Source: Crystallibacter sulfonylureivorans_A (GTDB lineage Bacteria; Actinomycetota; Actinomycetes; Actinomycetales; Micrococcaceae). Taken from it: a stretch of DNA of 64,000 nucleotides. A program made the translations under genes and the position numbers. The stretch is taken from assembly GCF_047607445.1 (NCBI RefSeq), contig NZ_JBLKRT010000024.1, positions 1 to 64,000 on the forward strand, written 5' to 3'. Of this stretch, positions 24,085-31,348 are shown piece by piece. Under the pieces are notes generated by a model that did not search any database, had not been told where the DNA came from, and worked only from the letters and a program-made list of their open reading frames with translations. How positions within the stretch are numbered: the stretch's first letter is position 1; each line of letters starts with the position of its first letter.

Positions 24085-24411
24085 TCACGGCCTCTGGCCG
24101 GTTCTGTCGCCCAAGGCCGTTTTCCGGACCTGATCATTGCGCCGCCGCACGGCGGACGCCCAGACCCAGGTAACCCTCCGGTTCCCGCCATCCTGCCACG
24201 CGACTTCAACGGCGCGGGATGTCCAGCCAAACGCCTCACCCGGGACCAGTTCGGCACTCCCCGGAAAACGGATCCACGCCCACACCGGCACGCCGGGCAC
24301 TACGCGGGTCACGTGGCAGTGCTCAAGATCCAGCTCTTCCGGCGTCAGGGACAGCGGCTCGGCCCGCCGGGCGTAACGGGCGGCAATCTTCGCCAGTGCG
24401 TCCCGCTCCAT
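24085..24411 (-). CDS. Hypothetical protein of 108 aa
   Basis: A small basic protein with a folded-looking middle (HCHVTRVVPGVPVWAWIRFPGSAELVPGEAFGWTSRAVEVAW) and a basic tail. The motif content (WAWI, AFGWTSRAVEV) suggests a beta-rich cytoplasmic domain; no family was recognised. TATATT ends 6 nt before the ATG on the minus strand, a leaderless arrangement. It ends 3 nt from the convergent lipoprotein stop. Confidence 0.55.
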   Translation of the reverse strand: MERDALAKIAARYARRAEPLSLTPEELDLEHCHVTRVVPGVPVWAWIRFPGSAELVPGEAFGWTSRAVEVAWQDGGNRRVTWVWASAVRRRNDQVRKTALGDRTGQRP

Positions 24412-24417
24412 CCCTCA

Positions 24418-24423
24418 AATATA
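24418..24423 (-). promoter_or_regulatory. Candidate -10 element for a leaderless 108-aa gene
   Basis: On the minus strand TATATT is followed by TGAGGG and ATG at 24411. The GAGGG is too close to the start to be a usual ribosome-binding site. Confidence 0.5.
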
Positions 24424-24580
24424 GAACACCTGTTCGAATGAAGGGTAGTGCGGTGGCGCCACGCTGCGCTTGGCCCTGTGCATGCCCCGGACGGGCCAAG
24501 GCCAGCCGGTCGAGTCCGAGGCCCTGCGGTGCGTCATAAAAATCAACGCTGCAGAAAAGTCGGGCTTTCGGTTTTGCTGC

Positions 24581-24599
24581 TTAGGCTTGGCTAACCTAA
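24581..24599. promoter_or_regulatory. IdeR/DmdR (DtxR-family) iron box
   Basis: TTAGGCTTGGCTAACCTAA matches 17 of 19 positions of the actinobacterial DtxR/IdeR consensus TTAGGTTAGGCTAACCTAA. It is centred about 63 nt before the ATG of the ferric-iron binding protein gene, in the expected promoter zone. It predicts repression of the operon when iron is plentiful. Confidence 0.88.
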
Positions 24600-24652
24600 G
24601 CTCGATGAGGGCCCAAAGGTCCCCCTCACTGTTTGCAGAAAGAAGCTCCCTC

Positions 24653-25702
24653 ATGAAGCTCCGCAAGAACGCTCTGGTCGGCATCGCCGTAGCTGCCACC
24701 GCTGTCTTCGGCCTCGCAGCCTGTGGTTCGAACCCCGACTCTGACTCCGCAGGGTCCGGATCCGCCGCCGCCGGCGACGGCATCACTGTCTACAACGCCC
24801 AGCACGAGAGCCTGGCCCAGGAATGGATCGACGCCTTTACCGCCGAAACCGGTATCAAGGTTACCGTCCGTCAGGGCTCCGACACCGAAATGTCCAACCA
24901 AATCATCCAGGAAGGCGACGCTTCACCGGCCGACGTGTTCCTGACCGAGAACTCTCCTGCCATGACGCAGGTCGAGAACGCCGGGCTCTTCGCCGACGTG
25001 GACCAGGCCACCATCGACCAGGTTCCCGCCGAGTTCCGTCCGTCCACCGGGAAGTGGACCGGCATCGCGGCCCGTTCCACCGTTCTGGTGTATGACAAGA
25101 ACAAGATCAGCGAAGACAAGCTGCCCAAGTCCATGCTGGATCTGGCCAACCCTGAGTGGAAGGGCAAGTGGGCCGCGTCGCCGACCGGCGCCGACTTCCA
25201 AGCCATTGTTTCCGCCCTGCTTGAGCTCAAGGGCGAGGCCGCCACGGAGGAGTGGCTTGCCGGCATGAAGGAAAACTACAAGGCCTACAAGGGCAACAGC
25301 ACCGCCATGAAGGCGGTCAACGCCGGTGAAGTCGACGCGGCGCTCATCTACCACTATTACTACTACGGTGACCAGGCCGAGACCGGCGAGAACTCCAACA
25401 ACGTCACGCCGTACTACTTCAAGAACCAGGACCCGGGCGCCTTCGTCTCGGTGTCCGGCGGCGGAGTGCTGAAGTCCTCCAAGAAGGCCGAGGACGCGCA
25501 GGCATTCCTGAAGTTCATCACCGGCAAGCAGGGCCAGGAAATCCTGAAAGACGGCACGTCGTTCGAATATGCCGTCGGCTCGGGGGTGGACTCCAACGAG
25601 GCTTTGGTTCCGATCAAGGACCTTGAGGCCCCCACCGTGGACCCGGCCAAGCTGAACTCCACCCAGGTCGCGGATCTGATGACCCAGGCGGGATTACTGT
25701 AG
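24653..25702 (+). CDS. Ferric-iron ABC transporter, substrate-binding lipoprotein
   Basis: A 349-aa FbpA/FutA-type protein. The ATG at 24653 gives an N-terminal MKLRKNALV signal with lipobox LAAC (Cys about residue 23), so it is tethered outside the membrane. The mature protein has the two-lobe fold markers ITVYNAQHESL and TENSPAMTQVENAGLF, and a tyrosine cluster IYHYYYYGDQ that supplies Fe(III) ligands in this family. It is the first gene of the iron operon, downstream of an IdeR box, with the permease gene 4 nt after its stop. Confidence 0.92.
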   Translation: MKLRKNALVGIAVAATAVFGLAACGSNPDSDSAGSGSAAAGDGITVYNAQHESLAQEWIDAFTAETGIKVTVRQGSDTEMSNQIIQEGDASPADVFLTENSPAMTQVENAGLFADVDQATIDQVPAEFRPSTGKWTGIAARSTVLVYDKNKISEDKLPKSMLDLANPEWKGKWAASPTGADFQAIVSALLELKGEAATEEWLAGMKENYKAYKGNSTAMKAVNAGEVDAALIYHYYYYGDQAETGENSNNVTPYYFKNQDPGAFVSVSGGGVLKSSKKAEDAQAFLKFITGKQGQEILKDGTSFEYAVGSGVDSNEALVPIKDLEAPTVDPAKLNSTQVADLMTQAGLL

Positions 25703-25706
25703 TTCT

Positions 25707-27302
25707 GTGACGACTGATCTATCGTCTCCCGGTACGACTGATACGGGGAGCACGACGGCGGGCGGGGGCAAGCGCCTTCGCCCGCCTTTCGGGGTTTCGG
25801 CGGTGTCCCTGCTGGCCGTCTTGATCGCCCTGTTTTCGCTCATCCCGTTGGGATACGTCGCCTACATGACGGTAGCCACCGGCTGGGACACCGCCGTCGA
25901 GCTCATTTTCCGCCCGCGTGTTGGCGAGTTGCTGCTGAACACCGTCATGCTCACCGTCATCACCGTTCCGCTGTGCCTCGTCCTGGGTGCCGGCGGGGCG
26001 TGGCTGGTGGAGCGCACCACGCTGCGCGGTCACCGCTGGTGGGCGGTCGCGCTGGCCGCCCCGTTGGCCATTCCGGCCTTCGTCAACAGCTACTCGTGGG
26101 TTTCCGCGATTCCGTCCTTGGAGGGAATCTGGTCCGGCGTGCTCATCGCCACCTTGTCCTACTTCCCGTTGGTCTACATACCGGCGGCGGCGGCCCTGGG
26201 GCGCCTGGATCCGGCCATCGAACAATCCGCCGCGTCACTCGGGCTGGGGCCGTGGGCCGTCTTTTTCCGCGTTGTGCTCCCGCAGCTCCGCATCGCCCTC
26301 ACTGGAGGGGCGCTGTTGGTCTCCCTGCACCTGTTGGCGGAGTACGGCGCCTTTGCCATGATCCGCTTCGACACCTTCACGACCGCGATCATGGTCCAGT
26401 TCCAATCGACCTTCAACGGCACCGCCGGCAACATGCTGGCCAGCGTCCTGGTGTTCCTCTGCCTCATTCTGCTGCTGGCCGAGGTGAAGAGCCGCGGCAC
26501 CGCACGCTATGCCCGGATTGGCTCGGGCGCGCCGGCGAAGGCCACGCGGCTGCCGCTTCGCCACTACCAGCTGCCGGCGCAGCTCTCGTTGACGGCTGTC
26601 ACGGTGCTGGCCTTCGGAGTGCCCGTCTGGTTCGTGCTGCGGTGGATTATCGCCGGCGGGACCGAGGTCTGGGCGGCCGACGAATTCCTGCCGGCGCTGC
26701 TGCAGACGCTGATGTACGGGGCCGTTGGCGCTGCCGTCACCACAGTGGTGGCCTTTCCCATGGCCTACTTGGCAGTTCGACGGCCCAGCGGGTTCAGCAA
26801 GCTACTGGAACTCTCCAACTACGTGACCAGCTCGCTGCCCGGCATCGTGGTGGGCCTGGCCTTCGTCACGGTAACCATCCGGGCGGTCCCCGGGATCTAC
26901 CAAACGGCGGGCGTGCTGGTCGCCGCCTACGTGCTGCTCTTCCTTCCCCGGGCACTGGTCAACCTCCGCTCGGGGCTGGCACAGGCGCCGAAGGAACTCG
27001 ACGAAGCGGCGCAGTCGCTTGGCAAAGCGCCGTTGACGTCGTTTGTTCGCGTGACGCTGCGCCTTACCGCACCGGCTGCTGCCGGCGGTGCCGCACTGGT
27101 CTTCCTCGCCATCGTCAACGAACTGACGGCCACGCTGCTCCTCTCGCCGAACGGAACCCGGACGCTTGCCACCGAGTTCTGGAGCAAGAGCAGCGAGATC
27201 GATTACAGCGGCGCCGCCCCCTACGCCTTGCTGATGATCCTGCTCTCGGCACCGATGACGTACCTGCTCTTCCAACAGTCCAAGAAAGTGGCCGGACAGT
27301 GA
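25707..27302 (+). CDS. Ferric-iron ABC transporter, fused permease
   Basis: A 531-aa membrane protein with twelve predicted helices, two fused permease units of the FbpB type. Each half has an EAA-like loop: AIEQSAASLGLGPWAVFFRVVLP (about residues 171-193) and ELDEAAQSLGKAPLTSFVRVTLR (about 431-453). The start is a GTG 4 nt after the binding-protein stop. Its TGA overlaps the GTG of the ATPase gene (GTGA at 27299-27302). Confidence 0.93.
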   Translation: MTTDLSSPGTTDTGSTTAGGGKRLRPPFGVSAVSLLAVLIALFSLIPLGYVAYMTVATGWDTAVELIFRPRVGELLLNTVMLTVITVPLCLVLGAGGAWLVERTTLRGHRWWAVALAAPLAIPAFVNSYSWVSAIPSLEGIWSGVLIATLSYFPLVYIPAAAALGRLDPAIEQSAASLGLGPWAVFFRVVLPQLRIALTGGALLVSLHLLAEYGAFAMIRFDTFTTAIMVQFQSTFNGTAGNMLASVLVFLCLILLLAEVKSRGTARYARIGSGAPAKATRLPLRHYQLPAQLSLTAVTVLAFGVPVWFVLRWIIAGGTEVWAADEFLPALLQTLMYGAVGAAVTTVVAFPMAYLAVRRPSGFSKLLELSNYVTSSLPGIVVGLAFVTVTIRAVPGIYQTAGVLVAAYVLLFLPRALVNLRSGLAQAPKELDEAAQSLGKAPLTSFVRVTLRLTAPAAAGGAALVFLAIVNELTATLLLSPNGTRTLATEFWSKSSEIDYSGAAPYALLMILLSAPMTYLLFQQSKKVAGQ

Positions 27303-28480
27303 CCGAACAACACCCATCCGCGCTCCCCGCGTTTCGCGTCGCGCCCTCCGTGGCGCCGACCACCAACACGCATTTGGAGATCACCGGGGTCACCAAGAAC
27401 TTCGGCTCCCAGTCTGTGCTCAAAGGCGTGGACCTTTCCGTAGCCAAAGGCGGAACCACTGCGATCGTGGGCCCCTCGGGGTCAGGCAAAACCACGCTGC
27501 TGCGGCTGATCGCCGGTTTTGAACATCCGGACGCCGGGTCGATCAGCCTTAGCGGCCTGCCCGTGGCCGGAAACGGCGTCTGGATTCCTGCCCACAAGCG
27601 CCACGTCGGCTACGTCGCGCAGGACGGAGCGCTCTTTCCGCATCTTACGGTGGGGCAAAACATTGCTTTCGGCCTCAACGCCGGGAAAATCGACGGCGGT
27701 CGGCGGGCCGTGAACGCACGGGTCAGCGACCTGCTCGAGATGGTGTCCTTGGATGCCGCGATGGCGAAGCGGCGGCCGCACCAATTGTCCGGCGGCCAGC
27801 AGCAGCGGGTTGCCTTGGCCAGGGCGCTGGCCCGGGAACCCGAACTCATGCTCCTCGATGAGCCGTTCTCGGCACTCGACGCCGGGCTCCGCGTTGCCAC
27901 CCGCCGCGCCGTCGCTAAGGTGCTCAGCGAAGCCGGCGTCACCACCATCTTGGTAACCCACGACCAAGCCGAAGCACTCTCCTTCGCGGACCAGGTAGCG
28001 ATCATGCGCGCCGGAAAACTGGCACAGATTGGCAACCCCTTCGTGGTCTATACGAGGCCGGCCGACCGGGCCACGGCCGAGTTCTTGGGCGACGCGGTGA
28101 TCCTGGACGCGTGGATGGAGGGTTCCCTGGCAACCTGCTCACTGGGCGGAGTCCCGGTGCGCCGGCCGCCGGCGCAGGGCAAGGTCCAGCTGATGCTGCG
28201 ACCCGAGCAGATCCGTATTGCGCCCGACGGTCCGATCCGAGGAGTGGTGGTTGACACCGACTACTTCGGCCCGGAAACCACCGTCCGGATTAAACTTGCC
28301 GAGAGCAATGCGCCGCACCGCGCCGCCTCCGGGAACGGGCATCGGTACCCCGGCGGCGGTGAGATCATCACCATCCGGCACTGGAACGCGTCGATCACCA
28401 AACCCGGTACTGAGCTCTGCCTGCGGGTGGTCGGCGAAGGCGTGGCCTTCCCGCAGGAAAGGGAATATGGCCAAGAATGA
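27299..28480 (+). CDS. Ferric-iron ABC transporter, ATP-binding subunit
   Basis: A 393-aa FbpC-type ATPase. Walker A GPSGSGKTT, Q-loop YVAQDGALFPHLTV, signature LSGGQQQRVAL, Walker B LMLLDEPFSALDAG and H-loop VTHDQAEALSFAD; the C-terminal 120 residues form a TOBE-like regulatory domain (LMLRPEQIRI). It completes the iron importer with the two preceding genes. Its 3' end overlaps the TetR gene by 14 nt. Confidence 0.93.
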   Translation: MTEQHPSALPAFRVAPSVAPTTNTHLEITGVTKNFGSQSVLKGVDLSVAKGGTTAIVGPSGSGKTTLLRLIAGFEHPDAGSISLSGLPVAGNGVWIPAHKRHVGYVAQDGALFPHLTVGQNIAFGLNAGKIDGGRRAVNARVSDLLEMVSLDAAMAKRRPHQLSGGQQQRVALARALAREPELMLLDEPFSALDAGLRVATRRAVAKVLSEAGVTTILVTHDQAEALSFADQVAIMRAGKLAQIGNPFVVYTRPADRATAEFLGDAVILDAWMEGSLATCSLGGVPVRRPPAQGKVQLMLRPEQIRIAPDGPIRGVVVDTDYFGPETTVRIKLAESNAPHRAASGNGHRYPGGGEIITIRHWNASITKPGTELCLRVVGEGVAFPQEREYGQE

Positions 28481-29048
28481 GCAGCGGAGACGACTGCTCG
28501 CCGACGCCGGGCTGGCAGTTCTCGCCCGCGAAGGCTCGCGCGGACTCACGCATCGTGCGATCGACGAGCAAGCAGCCGTCCCCGCGGGGACCGCGTCGAA
28601 TTACTTTCGCAGCCGGGATGCGTTGATCGCCGGCCTCGTCGACCGTATAGGCGAGCGGCTCGCCCCGGACCCGGAAGTCCTCGAACGGCTCGCAGCCGAG
28701 CCATCCGGCAGCGGGTATTTCGCCGATTATCTACGCGATATTGTGCGTCGGCTGACCGCCGAACGCGAGGTCACGCTGGCTCTGTACGAGCTCCGCCTGG
28801 AGAGCACACGGCGCCCAAGTGTGGCTGCCGTCCTGGGGGAGTGGCAGCGGACCGCCTTTGAGGCCGACATCGCTTTCAGCACCGCTGCCGGGCTTCCCGG
28901 CGGCCGTCGGCAAGTCGCGCTCTTCCACTATGCGGTGGACGGTTTGCTGTTCGACCGGCTCACCAACCCGTTGGACCCGGGCACATCAAACGATGATGTT
29001 ATCGACGCGCTCGTCGCAGGCCTGCTGGGCAATGACGGATCCCGGTGA
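28467..29048 (+). CDS. TetR-family transcriptional regulator
   Basis: A 193-aa regulator. The N-terminal helix-turn-helix is clear (RGLTHRAIDEQAAVPAGTASNYFRSRDAL, about residues 24-52). The C-terminal ligand domain belongs to the TetR_C_31-like class often found beside efflux genes. The ATG at 28467 lies inside the end of the iron ATPase gene and is preceded by GGAAAGGGA. It is followed by the SMR pair on the same strand, but that pair has its own riboswitch leader, so whether this TetR acts on the iron operon, the SMR genes or elsewhere is unresolved. Confidence 0.88.
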   Translation: MAKNEQRRRLLADAGLAVLAREGSRGLTHRAIDEQAAVPAGTASNYFRSRDALIAGLVDRIGERLAPDPEVLERLAAEPSGSGYFADYLRDIVRRLTAEREVTLALYELRLESTRRPSVAAVLGEWQRTAFEADIAFSTAAGLPGGRRQVALFHYAVDGLLFDRLTNPLDPGTSNDDVIDALVAGLLGNDGSR

Positions 29049-29212
29049 ACAATTGCCAGAGCCCGGGCGGCCTGCACTACGGCGGGCACACTGATCCTCC
29101 ACCCGGCACGTACGCCGCCCTGCCCGGCGGCGCGCTGGTGAGCTCGGCCACCAAAGCTGCGCATCGGCGTCGTGCTTTGCTATTTTGAGATCAAGACCTC
29201 TTTCCTAGGTCT

Positions 29213-29253
29213 CCGGACGACGGTTCAGTACCCGGTGCGCGACAAGACTGGCC
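29213..29253 (+). promoter_or_regulatory. Guanidine-III (ykkC-III) riboswitch
   Basis: The segment contains the three conserved blocks of the class in order: CCGGACGA (29213-29220), GTACCCGG (29228-29235) and GACAAGAC (29241-29248), with the spacing known for the Thermobifida aptamer. CCGG at the start can pair with CCGG at 29232-29235, and CAGT (29226-29229) with ACTG (29247-29250), reproducing the pseudoknot. The ribosome-binding bases AGAGGA (29254-29259) follow at once, so guanidinium binding would plausibly expose or shape the initiation region. A small hairpin AGACCT/AGGTCT (29194-29212) precedes the aptamer. Confidence 0.88.
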
Positions 29254-29266
29254 AGAGGAATCAATC

Positions 29267-29581
29267 GTGGAATGGGTCATTCTTATCCTGTCCGGCGTCT
29301 TGGAAGCCGTGTGGGCCACGGCGTTGGGCGCATCCAAAAACTTCCGCCGGCTGTGGCCGTCCATCATTTTTGTGGTGGCCATGGCGTTGAGCATGGCGGG
29401 ACTGGCCTACGCCATGACCGCCATACCCGTAGGAACCGCTTATGCGGTCTGGGTGGGCATCGGTGCCGTGCTGACGGCCGCCGTCGCCATGGTTACCGGG
29501 GCCGAGAAAGCATCGCTGATCCGTGTGGCCCTGCTGTTGGGCATCATCGGCTGCGTGGTCGGCCTCAAGGCGATCGGTTAG
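29267..29581 (+). CDS. SMR-family guanidinium exporter subunit (first of pair)
   Basis: A 104-aa four-helix small multidrug resistance protein of the Gdx/SugE branch. The first helix has the proton/substrate-coupling Glu13 followed by AVW (W16). GTG start at 29267, ribosome-binding bases AGAGGA 7 nt upstream at the edge of the riboswitch. The gene is the first of two SMR genes 10 bp apart, as in heterodimeric exporters of antiparallel subunits. The upstream guanidine-III riboswitch makes guanidinium the likely substrate. Confidence 0.93.
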   Translation: MEWVILILSGVLEAVWATALGASKNFRRLWPSIIFVVAMALSMAGLAYAMTAIPVGTAYAVWVGIGAVLTAAVAMVTGAEKASLIRVALLLGIIGCVVGLKAIG

Positions 29582-29591
29582 GGGGCTCAGC

Positions 29592-29927
29592 ATGCATTGG
29601 GTTGTTCTGTTGATCAGCGCCGTCCTGGAAGCCGTGTGGGCCACGGCGCTGAGCCTGTCGGATGGCTTCAGCCAGCCGCTGCCCACCATCGTGTTCTTCG
29701 TGACGGTGACGCTGAGCATGTTGGGTTTGGGCTATGCCATGCGCGGCATCGCGCTGGGCACCGCCTACGCGGTCTGGACCGGCACGGGGGCGGCGCTGAC
29801 CGTGGGTTACTCCATGCTTTTTGGCGGAGAACCGGCGAGCGTGTTGAAGCTGCTCTTCGTCGCGGGCATCATCGGCTGCGTCATTGGGCTTAAGCTCGTT
29901 GACGGCAAGGGCGACGAGATTGCCTGA
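29592..29927 (+). CDS. SMR-family guanidinium exporter subunit (second of pair)
   Basis: A 111-aa SMR protein with Glu13 and W16 in the first helix (LEAVW) and the SxxxSDGF element after it. It is a diverged partner of the preceding subunit (both keep GTAYAVW in helix 3) and starts 10 nt after its stop. The two probably form a heterodimer, one subunit in each membrane orientation. A terminator hairpin follows at 29962. Confidence 0.93.
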   Translation: MHWVVLLISAVLEAVWATALSLSDGFSQPLPTIVFFVTVTLSMLGLGYAMRGIALGTAYAVWTGTGAALTVGYSMLFGGEPASVLKLLFVAGIIGCVIGLKLVDGKGDEIA

Positions 29928-29961
29928 ACAAGCGGGCATCAAAAGCGGGCATGAAAAAGCG

Positions 29962-30009
29962 GCCGGCGGGTGATGGAGAAGTTGGGGGAGTCACTCCATC
30001 CCCGCCGGC
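29962..30009 (+). terminator. Terminator-like hairpin after the SMR pair
   Basis: GCCGGCGGG and TGATGGAG (29962-29978) pair with CTCCATC and CCCGCCGGC (29994-30009) across a 15-nt loop, about 16 pairs with one bulge. No long T-run follows. Confidence 0.7.
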
Positions 30010-30259
30010 GCTTGGACCGGGCACGTCCGGTCCCTCTTTCACTCGCACCGTGATGAGGTGTCTATGACACTACGGGACGGTTCTGGGTGAAGCCCCGGCA
30101 GCGGCTGGGAGAACGCTGGGTACTGTGAGCTGAGCCTGCGGGCCTCCTGATGCAGGCCCGGTCCGGGAAGCCCGGCCGTGATATGACTGGGGTGGCCATT
30201 GGCCACCGCCGGCTGAACCGTCGGCGGCAACCTGGCCGCCTTGAGCAAGGAGAGCGTGT
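30010..30259. other. Long leader region of the lipoate ligase-like gene
   Basis: No gene is visible in these 250 bases. Several stem-forming elements occur: GGGCCT/AGGCCC around 30139-30160, CCGGG/CCCGG near 30164-30176 and the near-perfect palindrome GGTGGCCATTGGCCACC (30191-30207). The ribosome-binding site AAGGAGAG at 30247-30254 serves the next gene. The hairpins could be a structured leader, but they match no riboswitch class I know. Confidence 0.4.
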
Positions 30260-31321
30260 ATGTCCGACCATCGCCACGGAGAGTACAAGGTCCAGGGCGG
30301 CAAGCTGGTGGTTGTCGATTTTGACGTCGTGGACCAGAAGATCGTCGGTCCGTCGGTCAGCGGGGATTTCTTTCTGGAACCGGACGAAGCGCTGGCGGAC
30401 ATCAATACGGCGCTGGACGGCATGAGCACCGAAAGCAGCCACGCCAACTATGCCGCAGCCATCACCGCTGCGCTGCGGTCCGACGCCCAGCTGTTCGGCT
30501 TTTCCGCCGACGCCGTTGCCGTGGCCGTGCGCCGGGCCCTGAACAAGGCCACCGGCTGGCTGGACCACCAGTGGCAGGTCATTGGCCCTACTCCGCTGCC
30601 CACGCACATGCATGTGGCGATGGATGAGGTGCTGACCCGTCAGGTAGGCGCCGGGAATCGGCCGCCCACCCTGCGGTTCTGGGAGTGGGAGACCCCCTCT
30701 GTGGTGATCGGCAGCTTCCAGTCGGTGCGCAATGAGGTGGACCCGGATGGAGTCGAACGGCACGGCATCACCGTGGTGCGCCGGATCAGTGGCGGCGGGG
30801 CCATGTTCATGGAGCGGGGCAATGCCATCACCTACTCGCTCTACCTGCCGCAGACACTGGTGGACGGACAGAGCTTTGAAGCTTCCTACGCGTATCTTGA
30901 TGCGTGGGTCATGGCGTCCCTGGAGAAGGTTGGCATCAAGGCGTTCTACCAGCCGCTCAACGACATCGCGACGCCGGAAGGCAAGATCGGCGGCGCCGCA
31001 CAGAAGCGGTTGGCCAACGGCGGGATGCTCCACCATGTGACCATGTCCTACGACATCGACGCGGACAAAATGACCGACGTACTGCGGATCGGCAAGGAGA
31101 AAATCTCCGACAAGGGCATTACCAGCGCCAAGAAGCGCGTTGACCCGCTGCGACGGCAGACCGGCCTGAGCCGGGAAGAGATCATTGACGTTATGATCCG
31201 GACGTTCAAGGACCGCTATGCCGCAGTGGACAGCGGATTCTCCGACGACGAGCTGGCCATGGCCCGTGAACTCGTGGAGACCAAGTTCAGCACCGACGAG
31301 TGGCTGCACCGCGTGCCGTAA
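30260..31321 (+). CDS. Lipoate-protein ligase A family protein with N-terminal accessory domain
   Basis: A 353-aa protein of the biotin/lipoate ligase superfamily. The N-terminal 95 residues (GGKLVVVDFDVVDQKIVG..VSGDFFLEPDEAL) resemble the lipoate ligase accessory (C-terminal or LplB-like) domain. The catalytic domain follows from about residue 105, with RRISGGGAMF (174-183), PLNDIATPEGKIGGAAQKR (232-250) containing the conserved Lys242, and HHVTMSYDID. It probably attaches lipoate or octanoate to E2 or GcvH apoproteins. The domain order is reversed relative to E. coli LplA. The ATG at 30260 has AAGGAGAG upstream. Confidence 0.88.
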   Translation: MSDHRHGEYKVQGGKLVVVDFDVVDQKIVGPSVSGDFFLEPDEALADINTALDGMSTESSHANYAAAITAALRSDAQLFGFSADAVAVAVRRALNKATGWLDHQWQVIGPTPLPTHMHVAMDEVLTRQVGAGNRPPTLRFWEWETPSVVIGSFQSVRNEVDPDGVERHGITVVRRISGGGAMFMERGNAITYSLYLPQTLVDGQSFEASYAYLDAWVMASLEKVGIKAFYQPLNDIATPEGKIGGAAQKRLANGGMLHHVTMSYDIDADKMTDVLRIGKEKISDKGITSAKKRVDPLRRQTGLSREEIIDVMIRTFKDRYAAVDSGFSDDELAMARELVETKFSTDEWLHRVP

Positions 31322-31348
31322 GGCTGCCGCCAACACTTCGGGGCCGGT

